Position numbers and translations under genes: made by a program. From Curtobacterium sp. Leaf261 (lineage in GTDB: Bacteria; Actinomycetota; Actinomycetes; Actinomycetales; Microbacteriaceae): a DNA stretch of 64,000 bases. Shown piece by piece: positions 25,051 through 32,885 of this stretch (positions are counted from its first letter, which is position 1; every line of letters begins with the position of its first letter). Where the stretch lies: contig NZ_LMMJ01000010.1 of assembly GCF_001422205.1 (NCBI RefSeq), positions 344,877 to 408,876 of the forward strand, given 5' to 3'. The notes beneath the pieces were generated by a model that had not been told where the DNA came from, did no database searches, and was given only the letters and a program-made list of their open reading frames with translations.

Positions 25051-26586
25051 GTGTCCGAGAACACGCCCATCACCACCAGCAACAACGGTGCCCCCGTCGC
25101 GAGCGACGAGCACTCCATGAGCGTCGGCCGTGACGGTGCCATCGCCCTGCACGACCACTACCTCGTCGAGAAGCTCGCGCAGTTCAACCGCGAGCGCGTC
25201 CCGGAGCGCGTCGTGCACGCCAAGGGCGGCGGTGCGTTCGGCACCTTCCGCGTGACCGGCGACGTCTCCCAGTACACCCGCGCAGCGTTCCTGCAGCCGG
25301 GCGTCGAGACCGAGCTCCTCGCGCGGTTCTCCACCGTCGCGGGCGAGCAGGGCTCCCCGGACACCTGGCGCGACCCCCGTGGGTTCTCGCTGAAGTTCTA
25401 CACGACCGAGGGCAACTACGACCTCGTCGGCAACAACACCCCGGTGTTCTTCATCCGCGACGGCATCAAGTTCCCCGACTTCATCCACTCGCAGAAGCGT
25501 CTGCCGGGCACGCACCTCCGCAACCACGACATGCAGTGGGACTTCTGGACGCTCTCCCCGGAGTCGGCCCACCAGGTCACGTGGCTCATGGGCGACCGCG
25601 GGCTGCCGGCGAGCTGGCGCCACATGAACGGCTACGGATCGCACACGTACCAGTGGGTGAACGCCGCCGGTGAGCGCTCGTGGGTCAAGTACCACTTCAT
25701 CTCCGACCAGGGCATCGACATCCTGACGCAGGACGACGCCGACCGGATCGCGGGCGAGGACGCGGACTTCCACATCCGCGACCTGTCCGAAGCGATCGCC
25801 CGTGGCGACCACCCGACCTGGACGCTCAAGGTGCAGGTCATGCCCTACGCGGACGCCGCCGGGTACCGCTTCAACCCGTTCGACCTGACGAAGGTCTGGC
25901 CTCACGACGACTACCCGCTCATCGAGGTCGGCACGATGACCCTCGACAAGAACCCGGACAACTACTTCGCGCAGATCGAGCAGGCGACGTTCGAGCCCTC
26001 GAACTTCGTGCCCGGCATCGCGGCGAGCCCGGACAAGATGCTCCTCGCCCGCATCTTCAGCTACGCGGACGCGCACCGGTACCGCGTCGGCACGAACTAC
26101 CAGCAGCTGCCCGTGAACGCCCCGAAGAACCAGGTCAACTCGTACTCGCAGGACGGTGCGATGCGCTTCGACTTCCAGCAGGAGGAGGTCCCGGTCCACG
26201 CGCCGAACTCCCTCGGCGGTGCTGCCGCTGACCCCGCGGCCGCAGGGGCGACCGGTGGCTGGGAGTCCGACGGCGAGCTCACCCGCTCCGCCGCGACGCT
26301 GCACGCCGAGGACGACGACTTCGGCCAGGCCGGGTCGCTCTGGCGCGAGGTCATGAACGACGAGGAGCGTGAGCGCATGGTCGGCAACATCGTCGGCCAC
26401 GTGTCGAAGGTCACGCGCCCAGAGCTGTTCGAGCGCATCTTCCAGTACTGGACCAACGTCGACGCCGACCTCGGCGCCCGCGTCCGCGCCGGCGTCCAGC
26501 CGAGCGCGCCCGGTTCGAACGAGGACCCGGAGTCCGTCGGCATCACCACCCGCACCGGTGGCGAGCAGGCGGTCACCCAGGCCTAG
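25051..26586 (+). CDS. katA: Monofunctional haem catalase
   Basis: 511 residues, small-subunit catalase that splits hydrogen peroxide into water and oxygen. Active-site His in [14 protein letters not shown], Asn in the [14 protein letters not shown] region, distal Phe/Arg context [20 protein letters not shown] (in part), and haem-ligand Tyr in [15 protein letters not shown] 25051 follows AGGAGG at the ideal distance. Follows the Fur-type regulator by 100 bases, with tandem repeats between. A strong terminator hairpin lies just beyond. Confidence 0.97.
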   Translation: MSENTPITTSNNGAPVASDEHSMSVGRDGAIALHDHYLVEKLAQFNRERVPERVVHAKGGGAFGTFRVTGDVSQYTRAAFLQPGVETELLARFSTVAGEQGSPDTWRDPRGFSLKFYTTEGNYDLVGNNTPVFFIRDGIKFPDFIHSQKRLPGTHLRNHDMQWDFWTLSPESAHQVTWLMGDRGLPASWRHMNGYGSHTYQWVNAAGERSWVKYHFISDQGIDILTQDDADRIAGEDADFHIRDLSEAIARGDHPTWTLKVQVMPYADAAGYRFNPFDLTKVWPHDDYPLIEVGTMTLDKNPDNYFAQIEQATFEPSNFVPGIAASPDKMLLARIFSYADAHRYRVGTNYQQLPVNAPKNQVNSYSQDGAMRFDFQQEEVPVHAPNSLGGAAADPAAAGATGGWESDGELTRSAATLHAEDDDFGQAGSLWREVMNDEERERMVGNIVGHVSKVTRPELFERIFQYWTNVDADLGARVRAGVQPSAPGSNEDPESVGITTRTGGEQAVTQA

Positions 26587-26616
26587 CGGCCGCCGGTTCC
26601 GGACGGGACCACACGG

Positions 26617-26658
26617 ACTGGAGGGACGGTGCAGGTGATCCTGCACCGTCCCTCCAGT
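26617..26658. terminator. Catalase terminator: 19-base perfect stem built from repeat copies
   Basis: ACTGGAGGGACGGTGCAGG (26617-26635), TGAT loop, and its exact complement (26640-26658). The stem is made of two facing copies of the dispersed GGACTGGAGG repeat. Confidence 0.8.
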
Positions 26659-26713
26659 GCGTTGTGCGGATGCAGTCCGGACGGTCCCCGTCCAGGCGGG
26701 TTGCATCGCAGCC

Positions 26714-27778
26714 GTGCACGCACTCCCGCTCTGGCTCCTGGTCGTCATCTTCGTCGCGGGCGCGGCCGTCATCTGGGTCGCCGGCATCCAGCTCTCGAAG
26801 ACGACGGACGTGCTCGATGACCGGTTGCACCTCGGGAGTGCACTCGGCGGCCTCATCGTGCTCGCCGTCGCGACGAACCTGCCGGAGATCGCGATCACGG
26901 TGAGCGCCGCGGCATCCGGTTCGATCGAGGTCGCCGCCGGCAACATCCTCGGGGGCATCGCCCTGCAGACGGTGGTCATCGCGATCCTCGACGCATTCGG
27001 CAAGCGCGGGAAGGGGGTCAAGCCGATCACCTACCGTGCCGCCTCGCTCGGACTTGTCCTCGAAGCGATCGTCGTCGTCGCGGTCCTCGGCGTCGTCATC
27101 GCGGGCAGCCAGCTCCCGCCGACGCTCATCGCCCTCCGACTCACCCCGGACGTCGTCCTCATCGCGGCCATCTGGGCCGTCGGACTGTTCCTCGTCCAGC
27201 GTGCCGGGAAGGGCCTGCCCTGGCACGAGGACGGAGCCGCGCCCGGCGCGGCGCCGCATCAGCGCGGCCATCGAACGCGGCAACAGGCGGATCCGAAGCG
27301 GATGAGCACGCTGCGCGCGTCGATCCTGTTCGGTGTGTCCGCGCTCGCGACGCTCGTGGCGGGTGTGGTGCTCGAGCGTGCCGGAGACGCCGCATCGTCG
27401 CAGATCGGGCTGTCGGGGGTCCTGTTCGGCGCGACCGTCCTCGCGCTCGCGACGAGTCTGCCCGAGATCTCCACGGGCCTCCAGGCGGTCCGTCAGGGTG
27501 ACGACAACCTCGCGGTCAGCGACATCTTCGGCGGGAACGCGTTCCTCCCGGTGCTCTTCCTCGGCGCGACCGTCATCTCCGGCCGCGCAGTGCTCCCGCA
27601 GGCGAACCCGTCCGACGTGTTCCTCACGGCCGTGGCGGTGGTCCTGACGCTCGTGTACGCCGTCGGGCTCGTGTTCCGCCCGCAGCGCCGGATCATCGGG
27701 ATGGGCATCGACTCGTTCGTGGTCGTCCTGCTGTACCTGGTCGGGGTCGGCGGACTCGTGGCGATCACACTCGCCTGA
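26714..27778 (+). CDS. Cation exchanger of the CaCA (sodium/calcium exchanger) family
   Basis: 354 residues, about ten membrane helices in two inverted halves. Alpha-repeat 1: ATNLPEIAITVSAAASGSIEVAAGNILGG (in part); alpha-repeat 2: ATSLPEISTGLQAVRQGDDN then SDIFGGNAFLP. The Glu in each LPEI and the Asn/Gly of GN/GG are ion-binding positions of the family. The loop between halves (about 195-215) is basic and hydrophilic. Exports divalent cations, probably calcium; specificity is inferred. GTG 26714 is the likely start since an earlier in-frame ATG gives a non-membrane extension. Confidence 0.88.
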   Translation: MHALPLWLLVVIFVAGAAVIWVAGIQLSKTTDVLDDRLHLGSALGGLIVLAVATNLPEIAITVSAAASGSIEVAAGNILGGIALQTVVIAILDAFGKRGKGVKPITYRAASLGLVLEAIVVVAVLGVVIAGSQLPPTLIALRLTPDVVLIAAIWAVGLFLVQRAGKGLPWHEDGAAPGAAPHQRGHRTRQQADPKRMSTLRASILFGVSALATLVAGVVLERAGDAASSQIGLSGVLFGATVLALATSLPEISTGLQAVRQGDDNLAVSDIFGGNAFLPVLFLGATVISGRAVLPQANPSDVFLTAVAVVLTLVYAVGLVFRPQRRIIGMGIDSFVVVLLYLVGVGGLVAITLA

Positions 27779-27815
27779 CGCCCTCGGCGACCGCCTCGTC
27801 GCGACGGCGGCAGGC

Positions 27816-27821
27816 TAGCCT
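27816..27821 (+). promoter_or_regulatory. -10 box of the glycerate kinase fusion (leaderless)
   Basis: TAGCCT 6 bases before the ATG at 27828. Confidence 0.5.
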
Positions 27822-27827
27822 GGCGCG

Positions 27828-30077
27828 ATGCGGATCGTCGTCGCCCCGGACTCGTTCAAGGGGACCGCGGACGCGGCCGAGATCGCCCGTGCGATCGCGA
27901 CCGGCTGGCGGTCCGTCCGTCCGGACGACGAGGTGGACCTCGTGCCCATGGCCGACGGCGGCGAGGGGACGATCGACGCGTTCGCGGCCGCCGTCCCCGG
28001 TGCCGAGCCCGTGCCGGTCACCGTCCGCGGTCCCGACGACCGGCCCGTGCGGACCGCCTGGCTCCGGCTGCCGGACGGGCGAGCCGTGGTGGAACTCGCC
28101 GCGACGAGCGGACTGCCGCTCCTCGACGGACTGCGGCCAGACACCGCGCACTCGGTCGGGTTCGGGCAGGCGATCGCCGCTGCGCTCGACGCCGGAGCGA
28201 CCGGACTCGTCCTCGGCATCGGCGGGAGCGCATCGACCGACGGCGGACTGGGGATGCTCCTCGCGCTCGGGCTCGGCACCGATCCGGCCGACCTCGTGGA
28301 CCGGGCACCCGGCGCCGACGGGCTCGACCTCGTCGCGCGGGTGGACGCTCGATCGCTCCGGGCGTTGCCCCGCGGTGGTGCGGTCGTCGTCACGGACGTC
28401 GACTCCCCACTCCTCGGGCCCGCGGGCGCCGCTCGGGTGTTCGGCCCGCAGAAGGGCGTGTCCGCCGATCGGATCGCCGCGTTCGATCACCGGCTGACCC
28501 GCTGGGCGTCGATGTTCCCGGACGTCGACCCCGCGACGCCCGGCGCCGGCGCGGCCGGCGGTGTCGGCTTCGGGCTGCTCGCCTGGGGTGCCGCCGTCGA
28601 ACCGGGGGCGTCGCTCGTGGCCCGGGCCCTCGGGCTGCGGGACCGGATCCGCGACGCCGACCTCGTGGTCACCGGTGAGGGACGGTTCGATGCGCAGTCG
28701 GCCGCGGGCAAGGTGCCGGACCGTGTCGCCCGGGAGGCCTTCGACCTCGGCGTCCCGACGGCACTCGTCGCGGGGGAGGTCACCGCTGCCACCGAGGGGT
28801 TCGCGCACGCGGTCGCCCTGCGGGACCTGGCGGGGGCAGGACCGTCCGGGGACGCCGAGGACGCGCTCCGTGACCCGCTGCGTTGGACGTTCGACGCCGG
28901 GGCGGAGCTCGCGCGGCGCTTCCGCGAGCACGGTGCGAGCGGAGCAGCTGACGAACGGCACGGCGACCGCTCGGACCACGTCCTCGCCCGCGCCGTGCTC
29001 GACGCGACGGCCGGGCCCGACGCGACGGTCGGCCTCGACGCTGCGGCCGGGCCCGACGCGACGGTCGGCCTCGACGCTGCGGCCGGGCCCGACGCGACGG
29101 TCGGCCTCGACGCTGCGGCCGGGCTCGACGCTGCGGCCGGGCTCGACCGGACGGTGGTGTTCGATGTGCTCGACGGTGCGGGCAGCACGCCGACGTCGTC
29201 GCCCCACCCGTTCCTGCACCCGGTCCGGACGCTCGGCGGGATCGAGGTCTCCGCGACCCGACCGGCGGACCACGAGTGGCACGCGGGCCTCGGGTTCGCC
29301 GTGCCCGACGTTCGGGGCGGGACTGCCGGGGCCACGAACTTCTGGGGTGGCGGGACGTTCGTCCGTGATCGCGGGTACGAGCTCCTCGACGACCACGGCA
29401 CGATGGTGACGGAGCATCTCGGGCCGCCCGATGGCGACGACGGGCGCCGGGCGGGCGACGGCACCGCCGGACTCGACCATGCGCTCGCGTGGCGGGACCA
29501 GACCGGCCACGTCGTGCTCCGCGAGGTTCGCTCGATGCGCTGGGCGGGCCTCCCGGCCGATGCGGTGGACGCCGGTGCCGCAGGCGCGGTCCGCGGGTGG
29601 CGACTCGACCTCCGATCCACGCTCACCGCGGTCGACGGACCGGTGTCGCTCGGCAGCCCGGGCACGAACGGACGGCCGGGCGGCGGCTACGGCGGGTTCT
29701 TCTGGCGGCTCCCGCGGTGTTCCGACGTGACCCTGTTCTGCGCGGACGGCGACCCAGGGGGTGTCGACGAGTCGCGGGTCATCGGTCGGGTGAGCCCGTG
29801 GATCGCCTGGTCGGCGCGTTTCGCGGCCGGTGCGAGTCGGGCTGGCGACGCCACGCTCGTGCTCGTACCGGACGACGTCGTGTCCGCCGCGGACCCGTGG
29901 TTCGTCCGGGTCGACGACTACCCGGCCGTCGGGTCCGCGATCGCCTGGGAGGACCGGGTCGACATCCCCGCGGGGCTGTCGGTCAGCAGGGGGTTCCGGA
30001 TCGCCGTGCTCGACGGGCGGCTCGACCATGCGGAAGCGGCTGCTGTGGCGGGGACCCTCGCTGCCACGCCGCTTTGA
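27828..30077 (+). CDS. Glycerate kinase fused to a DUF6807 (PmoA-like) domain
   Basis: 749 residues in one frame. Residues 1-370 are a complete type-2 glycerate kinase (GarK/GlxK): IVVAPDSFKGT, VPMADGGEGTID, LGIGGSASTDGG, FGPQKG and DLVVTGEGRFDAQSAAGKVP. It phosphorylates D-glycerate with ATP to a phosphoglycerate. Residues 371-442 are a low-complexity linker with three 12-residue copies. Residues about 443-749 match the DUF6807 family (annotated PmoA-like): PHPFLHPVRTLGG, DHEWHAGLGFAVPDV, TNFWGGGTFVRDRGY, GYGGFFWRLP and WIAWSARF. DUF6807 has no established function; it is usually a separate gene near sugar dehydrogenases. Leaderless TAGCCT promoter. A GTG in the linker could also give a separate second protein. 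Confidence 0.88.
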   Translation: MRIVVAPDSFKGTADAAEIARAIATGWRSVRPDDEVDLVPMADGGEGTIDAFAAAVPGAEPVPVTVRGPDDRPVRTAWLRLPDGRAVVELAATSGLPLLDGLRPDTAHSVGFGQAIAAALDAGATGLVLGIGGSASTDGGLGMLLALGLGTDPADLVDRAPGADGLDLVARVDARSLRALPRGGAVVVTDVDSPLLGPAGAARVFGPQKGVSADRIAAFDHRLTRWASMFPDVDPATPGAGAAGGVGFGLLAWGAAVEPGASLVARALGLRDRIRDADLVVTGEGRFDAQSAAGKVPDRVAREAFDLGVPTALVAGEVTAATEGFAHAVALRDLAGAGPSGDAEDALRDPLRWTFDAGAELARRFREHGASGAADERHGDRSDHVLARAVLDATAGPDATVGLDAAAGPDATVGLDAAAGPDATVGLDAAAGLDAAAGLDRTVVFDVLDGAGSTPTSSPHPFLHPVRTLGGIEVSATRPADHEWHAGLGFAVPDVRGGTAGATNFWGGGTFVRDRGYELLDDHGTMVTEHLGPPDGDDGRRAGDGTAGLDHALAWRDQTGHVVLREVRSMRWAGLPADAVDAGAAGAVRGWRLDLRSTLTAVDGPVSLGSPGTNGRPGGGYGGFFWRLPRCSDVTLFCADGDPGGVDESRVIGRVSPWIAWSARFAAGASRAGDATLVLVPDDVVSAADPWFVRVDDYPAVGSAIAWEDRVDIPAGLSVSRGFRIAVLDGRLDHAEAAAVAGTLAATPL
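29019..29123. repeat. 36-base tandem repeat in the fusion linker
   Basis: Three almost identical 36-base units encode DATVGLDAAAGP three times, followed by shorter LDAAAG units. High identity suggests recent expansion. Confidence 0.8.
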
Positions 30078-30091
30078 CGCGGAGTCAGGTC

Positions 30092-30120
30092 GCTCCGGCT
30101 CCGGCTCCGGCTCCGGCTCA
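30092..30120. repeat. CTCCGG hexanucleotide microsatellite
   Basis: Four tandem CTCCGG units fill most of the 40-base gap between the fusion gene and the acetyltransferase. Confidence 0.7.
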
Positions 30121-30684
30121 GACGAACTGGCCGTTCCAGTGCAGGTCGCCGACCGGCCACTCGTCGATCGTCGCTGCCACGGGGAGGACGAGCCACCCCT
30201 CGTCGTCGACCATGGGCAGCCCGGCGCCGTCCGGGCTCAGCGCGGTGAAGGACCCGACGGTCTCGGTGAGCAGCTGCCAGCCGTTCGCGGCGTAGAACGG
30301 CACGCGGTCCTCACCCGTGCCGAGCAGCCCGAACGGCACCCCGAGGTCGGCGAGGACGTCCGCGGTCCGACGGAGCAGCTCTCGTCCGACGCCGGCGCCC
30401 TGCAGATCCGGGGTCACCGACACGAGACCGACTCCGCCGACGAGCAGGTCGTGCCCGCCGACCGTGACGAACTGCCGCCGGATGCCGAGGTGCGCGACCA
30501 CGACGTCGTCGACCCTCGCGATCACCCGCCGCTCCGGCTGCATGCCGGCCCAGCTCCGGCCCCCTTGGAACCAGTGGTCGTTGTCCGGGAACGCCTTGGC
30601 GAGCATCGCCGCGATCGCCTCGTGGTCCGGGAGTCCGAGGTCTCCCTCGGGGACGACGGTCCAGTGCAGGTCGGAGGTGTTCAT
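30118..30684 (-). CDS. GNAT family N-acetyltransferase (NodA / AAC(2')-like)
   Basis: 188 residues. Acetyl-CoA-binding core GVGLVSVTPDLQGAGVGRELLRR (in part; the Q/R-x-x-G-x-G/A pattern reads QGAGVG), then FGLLGTGEDRVPFYAANGW and the ending DDEGWLVLPV. The last part resembles the end of aminoglycoside 2'-N-acetyltransferases and NodA acyltransferases, so a resistance-like role is possible but unproved. CAGGAT 6 bases before the ATG is a possible leaderless -10. Confidence 0.85.
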   Translation of the reverse strand: MNTSDLHWTVVPEGDLGLPDHEAIAAMLAKAFPDNDHWFQGGRSWAGMQPERRVIARVDDVVVAHLGIRRQFVTVGGHDLLVGGVGLVSVTPDLQGAGVGRELLRRTADVLADLGVPFGLLGTGEDRVPFYAANGWQLLTETVGSFTALSPDGAGLPMVDDEGWLVLPVAATIDEWPVGDLHWNGQFV

Positions 30685-30744
30685 GCCCCCATCCTGCCCG
30701 GTCCGGCCCGTCCTGCCCGATCAGGGGTCGCCGCCGTCCCGCAC

Positions 30745-30797
30745 AGAGGTCGCATCCGAGACGTCTGGCCCTCCGAGGCGTCTCGGATGCGACCTCT
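30745..30797. terminator. 19-base perfect stem between co-directional genes
   Basis: AGAGGTCGCATCCGAGACG (30745-30763) and its exact complement (30779-30797), 15-base loop. Lies after the dioxygenase-like gene on the minus strand and before the acetyltransferase; no T-tract. Probable terminator or processing site. Confidence 0.6.
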
Positions 30798-30824
30798 CGG
30801 CGAGCAGGAGCCGGTCCGCCCGGA

Positions 30825-31697
30825 TCAACCGGCGGCCGTCACCTCGATGCGGTTCGCCCACGGGTCCTCGAACCCGACCGTCCGGCCGTCGTCGCGGGTG
30901 TCGACGCCCGCGTGCCGCATCCGCTCGGTGAGCGCGCCGAGATCGTCGGCCGCGGGGACCTCGATCCGGACGAGCCCGAGCCCGAGCGCCTGCTGACGAC
31001 GTCCGGCTCCGCGGGAGTTCCAGGTGTTCATCGCCATGTGGTGGTGGTACCCGCCCGCGCTGACGAACAGCGCCTGGTCGCCCATCGCCGCAGTCGTGGC
31101 GAAGCCCAGCCGGTCGACGTAGAACTCCCGCGCCGACGCGACGTCGCCCACGGACAGGTGCACGTGACCGACTCGTCCGGGGCGGCCGGCCGCGAGGTCG
31201 AGGGCGTCCTGCGTCAGGTGCTCCTGGATGAACGCGTTCGGATCGAGGAAGATCGTCGCCATGTCGACCTGCCCGTGCGTCCACGACCACTCGCTCCGGT
31301 CACGGTCCCAGTAGAGCTCGACGCCGTTGCCCTCGGGGTCGGTGCAGTAGAAGGCGTTGCTGACCAGGTGGTCGGCGCTGCCCGTGAACGTGTTCGGGTA
31401 CCGCGTCGCGACGGAGTACAGCGCCGCGGCGAGGTCGGCCCGCGAGTCGAAGAGGATGGCGGTGTGGAACAGTCCGGCGGCCCCGGGTGCTGCGTGCCGC
31501 ATCTCGGGGGCGTGTTCGAGGATCACGATCGGGGTCGTGCCGCGGCCGAGCACCGCCCGCCCGTGCTCCTCGGCGAGGAGTTCGAGCCGCACACCCTCGC
31601 GGTAGTACCCGATCATGCGGTCGAGGTCCGCGACGCGGAGGGTCACGGCACCCATGCCGGTGTCGGGGGCGAGGAGGTCGGACGCGCTCGAGGTCAT
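30825..31697 (-). CDS. VOC extradiol dioxygenase family (CatE / catechol 2,3-dioxygenase-like)
   Basis: 290 residues with two VOC modules (about 14-125 and 165-285). First module TLRVADLDRMIGYYREGV, then FHTAILFDSRADLAAAL and DHLVSNAFYCTDPEGNGVELY. Second module GHVHLSVGDVASAREFYVDRLG, HHHMAMNTWNSRG, then GFEDPWANRIEV. The metal ligands His (GHVHL), His (HHHMAMN) and Glu (RIEV) are present. Such proteins open catechol or hydroquinone rings and are often quinone-induced through MarR-type repressors. The promoter carries a near-perfect 28-base palindrome over its -35 box. Confidence 0.9.
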   Translation of the reverse strand: MTSSASDLLAPDTGMGAVTLRVADLDRMIGYYREGVRLELLAEEHGRAVLGRGTTPIVILEHAPEMRHAAPGAAGLFHTAILFDSRADLAAALYSVATRYPNTFTGSADHLVSNAFYCTDPEGNGVELYWDRDRSEWSWTHGQVDMATIFLDPNAFIQEHLTQDALDLAAGRPGRVGHVHLSVGDVASAREFYVDRLGFATTAAMGDQALFVSAGGYHHHMAMNTWNSRGAGRRQQALGLGLVRIEVPAADDLGALTERMRHAGVDTRDDGRTVGFEDPWANRIEVTAAG

Positions 31698-31703
31698 GCG
31701 ACC

Positions 31704-31709
31704 AGTCTG
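31704..31709 (-). promoter_or_regulatory. -10 box of the dioxygenase gene (leaderless)
   Basis: CAGACT, 6 bases before ATG 31697 and 17 bases after a TTGACG -35 box (31727-31732). A complete sigma-70-type promoter. Confidence 0.6.
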
Positions 31710-31712
31710 CGC

Positions 31713-31740
31713 CCATTTGGTTGACGCGTCAACTAAATGG
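31713..31740. promoter_or_regulatory. 28-base operator palindrome over the -35 box
   Basis: CCATTTGGTTGACG / CGTCAACTAAATGG: 14-base arms with a single mismatch and a perfect GTTGACGCGTCAAC core. Symmetry and length fit a MarR- or TetR-type dimer. No regulator gene is adjacent. Confidence 0.75.
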
Positions 31741-31771
31741 AGCGGCCGTCGGTCGACGACGTGACGGGATC

Positions 31772-31815
31772 CGGACTGGAGGGACGGGGCGGGGCCGCAC
31801 CGTCCCTCCAGTCCG
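31772..31815. terminator. 16-base perfect stem from facing repeat copies
   Basis: CGGACTGGAGGGACGG (31772-31787) and its exact complement CCGTCCCTCCAGTCCG (31800-31815), 12-base loop. Follows the SDR gene end on the minus strand side and precedes the dioxygenase promoter. Confidence 0.7.
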
Positions 31816-31845
31816 CGACCTGGTCACGGTGCGCGCCGCGCGGTG

Positions 31846-32724
31846 TCAGCCCTTCGACGAGAACCCGCCGTCGGCGAACAGGAGCTGCCCGTTGATCCAC
31901 CCGCCGGCCGGGGAGCAGAGGAACGCGACGTACGCGCCGATGTCCTCCGGGGTCCCGAGTCGCCCGGCGGGGGTGTCCGACGCGCCCGATGCCCGGATCG
32001 CGTCGTCCATCCAGCCGGTGTCGATCGGACCGGGGTTCAGGACGTTCGCCCGGACGTCGAGGTCGCCGAGCTCGGACGCGGCCGCGATGACGAGTCGGTC
32101 CAGCGCGCCCTTGCTCGTGCCGTAGGGCAGGTTGTGCGCGGTGTGGTCGCTCGTCAGCGCGATGACCCGGCGGCGGTCGCGGGGAGCGGCCGTGGTCGCG
32201 GATGCTGGGGCTTCCGCTTCCGCTTCCGCTTCCGCTTCCGCTTTCGCTGCCGCATCCGCCGCCTCGTCGTCGGCTCGGAGCGCCTCGGCGTAGGCCTGGA
32301 TCATCAGGAACGGCGCCCGGGCGTTCACGGCCATGTGCCGGTCGAAGGCCGCAGCGCTCGTCGTGGCGATCGACGTCACGACGCACTCGGCGTGGGACAT
32401 CACGATCGCGGACACCGTGCGACCGAGCTCCTCGGCCGCGCGTGGCACCAGACCGGCCGCCTGGTCCGCGTCCGCGAGGTCGACCGGGACGCGGGCGACC
32501 CGGGCGCCGAGGGCGGTGCACTCCCCGATGACGGACTCCACGCCCTCCGGGTCGGCGCCGCCGTGCACGCGCTCGTCGTACGGACCCCACCAGCTGAGGG
32601 CGAGGTCCCACCCGTCCGCGGCGAGGGCGACGGCGAGGCCGGCGGCGATCCCGGTGCGTCGTCCGACACCCGTGATCAGGGCGACGGGGCGGTCCGTGGT
32701 GGTGTTCTCGGTGGTGTCCGGCAT
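31846..32724 (-). CDS. Short-chain dehydrogenase/reductase with microsatellite insert
   Basis: 292 residues. Cofactor motif TGVGRRTGIAAGLA (about 18-31), VMSHAECV in place of the usual NNAG, SDHTAHNLPYGTSKGALD (Tyr-x-x-x-Lys), and ending NGQLLFADGGF as in FabG-like SDRs. The replaced NNAG motif suggests an atypical member. Between strands 4 and 5 an (AE)-rich insert of about 25 residues (about 158-182) is encoded by GCTTCC repeats. AGGAG stands 6 bases before ATG 32724. A perfect palindrome lies upstream (32756-32770). Confidence 0.88.
   Translation of the reverse strand: MPDTTENTTTDRPVALITGVGRRTGIAAGLAVALAADGWDLALSWWGPYDERVHGGADPEGVESVIGECTALGARVARVPVDLADADQAAGLVPRAAEELGRTVSAIVMSHAECVVTSIATTSAAAFDRHMAVNARAPFLMIQAYAEALRADDEAADAAAKAEAEAEAEAEAPASATTAAPRDRRRVIALTSDHTAHNLPYGTSKGALDRLVIAAASELGDLDVRANVLNPGPIDTGWMDDAIRASGASDTPAGRLGTPEDIGAYVAFLCSPAGGWINGQLLFADGGFSSKG
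32210..32245. repeat. GCTTCC microsatellite inside the SDR gene
   Basis: Five perfect GCTTCC units and decayed ones, encoding Glu-Ala dipeptides on the minus strand. Unit length is a multiple of three, so changes keep the frame. Confidence 0.8.
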
Positions 32725-32755
32725 GCGTGCTCCTGCGGGTCGTCGTTGACATCTC

Positions 32756-32770
32756 GTGGATCAGATCCAC
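32756..32770. promoter_or_regulatory. Palindrome upstream of the SDR gene
   Basis: GTGGATC-A-GATCCAC, perfect 7-base arms, 32 bases before the SDR start. Likely operator (GntR- or TetR-like size); regulator not identified. Confidence 0.5.
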
Positions 32771-32804
32771 AGGCTATCCGGCGGGCCTGCGCCAAGATGA
32801 GTCC

Positions 32805-32885
32805 ATGCCCCTGCTCACCCGGCCCGCCGATCGCGCGCTGACCGTCGAGCAGGCGCGCGCCGAGAAGGTGGTGTTCGCACAGTGA
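32805..32885 (+). CDS. 26-residue upstream frame overlapping lepB
   Basis: ATG 32805 opens a short frame, MPLLTRPADRALTVEQARAE plus six residues, whose TGA (32883-32885) overlaps the GTG of lepB (32882). The overlap would couple translation. No ribosome site or family match, so it may be chance. Confidence 0.35.
   Translation: MPLLTRPADRALTVEQARAEKVVFAQ

Noticed and set aside
31500..31740. Start of a MarR-type regulator beside the dioxygenase operator
   Set aside because: No helix-turn-helix frame exists on either strand near it.
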